Shown here in pieces: positions 4,433 through 5,481 of a stretch of DNA of 5,481 nucleotides. How positions within the stretch are numbered: the stretch's first letter is position 1; every line of letters starts with the position of its first letter. Below the pieces are notes generated by a model, which saw only the letters and a program-made list of their open reading frames with translations, ran no database searches and had not been told where the DNA came from. The DNA lies in contig USLD01000096.1 in the NCBI GenBank assembly GCA_900555495.1, forward strand, positions 1 to 5,481, in the 5' to 3' direction. Source of the DNA: an uncultured Slackia sp. Its GTDB lineage: Bacteria > Actinomycetota > Coriobacteriia > Coriobacteriales > Eggerthellaceae. Position numbers and translations under genes: made by a program.

Positions 4433-5481
4433 ATGGATTTCAATCTGTCCGACGAGCAGGAGCTTATCGTTGCATCCTACCGTGACTACATGGAGAGCGA
4501 GAATTGGGAGACCTACTTCCATGAGTGCGACGAGAAGCATGAGTATCCTCTGCGCTGGACGCAGGGTCTGTGCGAGCTCGGCCTCGACCGCATCATGCTC
4601 GACGAGGAGCACGGCGGCCTGGGTCTCGAAGAGCCCCTCACCACTCTGATGGCGATCTATGAGGTCCTGGGCCAGTATGGCGCTCCGACCTACGTTCTCT
4701 ATCTGCTGACCGGCTACAACACCATCGTCCGCGAGGGCACCGAGGAGCAGATCGAAGCTTGCCTGAAGTACCTGGGTACCGGCGAGCAGGTCGTCAACTC
4801 CGCTTGCACCGAGCCTGGCGCCGGTTCCGACGTCTCCGGCCTCCAGACCACCTACAAGCGTGAGAACGGCAAGATCTACCTCAACGGCACCAAGACCTTC
4901 ATCACCTCTTCCCTGGGTGTCAAGTACCTCATCATCATGTGCCGCGACGCCGACAACCCGGACGTCATCTCCGAGTTCTTCGTCGACATGTCCAAGCCCG
5001 GCATCAAGCTGTCCCCGCTGACCAAGCTCGGTCTGCGTATGGACTCCTGCTGCGAGGTCTACCTCGACAACGTCGAGATGGAGGAGAAGGACTTCTTCGG
5101 CAAGGAGGGCAACGGCTTCAACCGCGGCGTTGCCGACTTCAACTTCGAGCGCTGGCTCGTCGGCGCCTGCGACTACGGCACCGCCATCTCCGCTTTCGAG
5201 GATGCTGCCAAGCATGCCTGGACCCGCATCGCCTTCGGCAAGCCGGTCGCTCGCTTCCAGCTGAACTCCCTGAAGTTCGCCCACATGGCCATCAAGCTCG
5301 ACTCCATGCGCAACATGCTCTATGAGACGGCTTGGGACGCCGACCACAACCGCGGCGGCGACGTCGACGCCGGTCGTGCTGCCATGTGCAAGTACTACTG
5401 CGCCAACTCTTCTTTCGAGGTCGTCGACGACGCTATGCAGGTCATGGGCGGCATCGCCGTTGCTTCCGAGCATCGCATCAA
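4433..5481 (+). CDS. caiA: CaiA-like acyl-CoA dehydrogenase family flavoenzyme (crotonobetainyl-CoA reductase type), 3' end cut
   Basis: The frame is open for 349 codons to the right edge; E. coli CaiA is about 380 residues, so roughly 30 are missing. In E. coli this FAD enzyme reduces crotonobetainyl-CoA to gamma-butyrobetainyl-CoA in anaerobic carnitine respiration. From memory, near-identical stretches to CaiA include the start MDFNLSDEQEL, GAPTYVLY (83-90), TEPGAGSDV (126-134), NGKIYLNGTKTFITSS (145-160), FVDMSKPGIK (183-192), KLGLRMDSCCE (198-208), EGNGFN (225-230), FAHMAIKL (282-289) and AAMCKY (316-321). Domains run in the usual order: N-terminal helices, middle beta domain, C-terminal helices. 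Glu239 in FERWLV falls where isovaleryl-CoA dehydrogenase has its base. The C-terminal segment that carries the base in most other family members is outside the window. The family is sure and CaiA likeness strong; another enoyl-CoA substrate is possible. Confidence 0.85.
   Translation, partial: MDFNLSDEQELIVASYRDYMESENWETYFHECDEKHEYPLRWTQGLCELGLDRIMLDEEHGGLGLEEPLTTLMAIYEVLGQYGAPTYVLYLLTGYNTIVREGTEEQIEACLKYLGTGEQVVNSACTEPGAGSDVSGLQTTYKRENGKIYLNGTKTFITSSLGVKYLIIMCRDADNPDVISEFFVDMSKPGIKLSPLTKLGLRMDSCCEVYLDNVEMEEKDFFGKEGNGFNRGVADFNFERWLVGACDYGTAISAFEDAAKHAWTRIAFGKPVARFQLNSLKFAHMAIKLDSMRNMLYETAWDADHNRGGDVDAGRAAMCKYYCANSSFEVVDDAMQVMGGIAVASEHRI

Noticed and set aside
4274..5473. 399-codon minus-strand frame opposite the CaiA-like gene
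   Set aside because: The composition is an antisense shadow, while the plus-strand frame matches CaiA in many blocks.

Overview
The window reads as a compact catabolic or respiratory locus from a GC-rich anaerobic bacterium. The best guess for the lineage is a gut actinobacterium of the Coriobacteriia (Eggerthellaceae type). That is an inference. It rests on C/G-ending codon preference and on a membrane-embedded LuxR-type regulator facing an MFS transporter and redox gene, an arrangement I recall as typical of Eggerthella and relatives. No rRNA, tRNA or other marker gene is present to confirm it.

Layout: (1) positions 1-1367, minus strand: a LuxR-family regulator with about 12 membrane segments and a C-terminal helix-turn-helix that is cut by the left edge. 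(2) 1368-1925: a long divergent intergenic region, AT-richer than the genes, with several inverted repeats and no convincing gene. (3) 1926-3203, plus: a 12-segment MFS transporter. (4) 3204-3357: a spacer packed with three hairpins. (5) 3358-4326, plus: an HSL-type alpha/beta hydrolase with a complete catalytic triad. (6) 4327-4432: a spacer with one hairpin. (7) 4433-5481, plus: an acyl-CoA dehydrogenase-family enzyme that closely resembles E. coli CaiA (crotonobetainyl-CoA reductase) and is cut by the right edge. The two edge genes are open at the window ends.

How they may work together (inference): the membrane LuxR protein senses a small molecule and controls the divergent MFS-hydrolase-CaiA unit. 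The transporter brings in a substrate, the cytoplasmic hydrolase cleaves an ester or similar bond, and the CaiA-like flavoenzyme reduces the 2,3-double bond of a CoA-activated acid, possibly as an electron sink. The CoA-activating enzyme (CaiB/CaiC type), a hydratase and electron-transfer flavoproteins would be expected beyond the right edge. The true substrate cannot be read from the sequence. The combination of a CaiA-like reductase with an MFS carrier and an HSL-type hydrolase, instead of the BCCT carrier CaiT of enteric bacteria, is the most interesting aspect.
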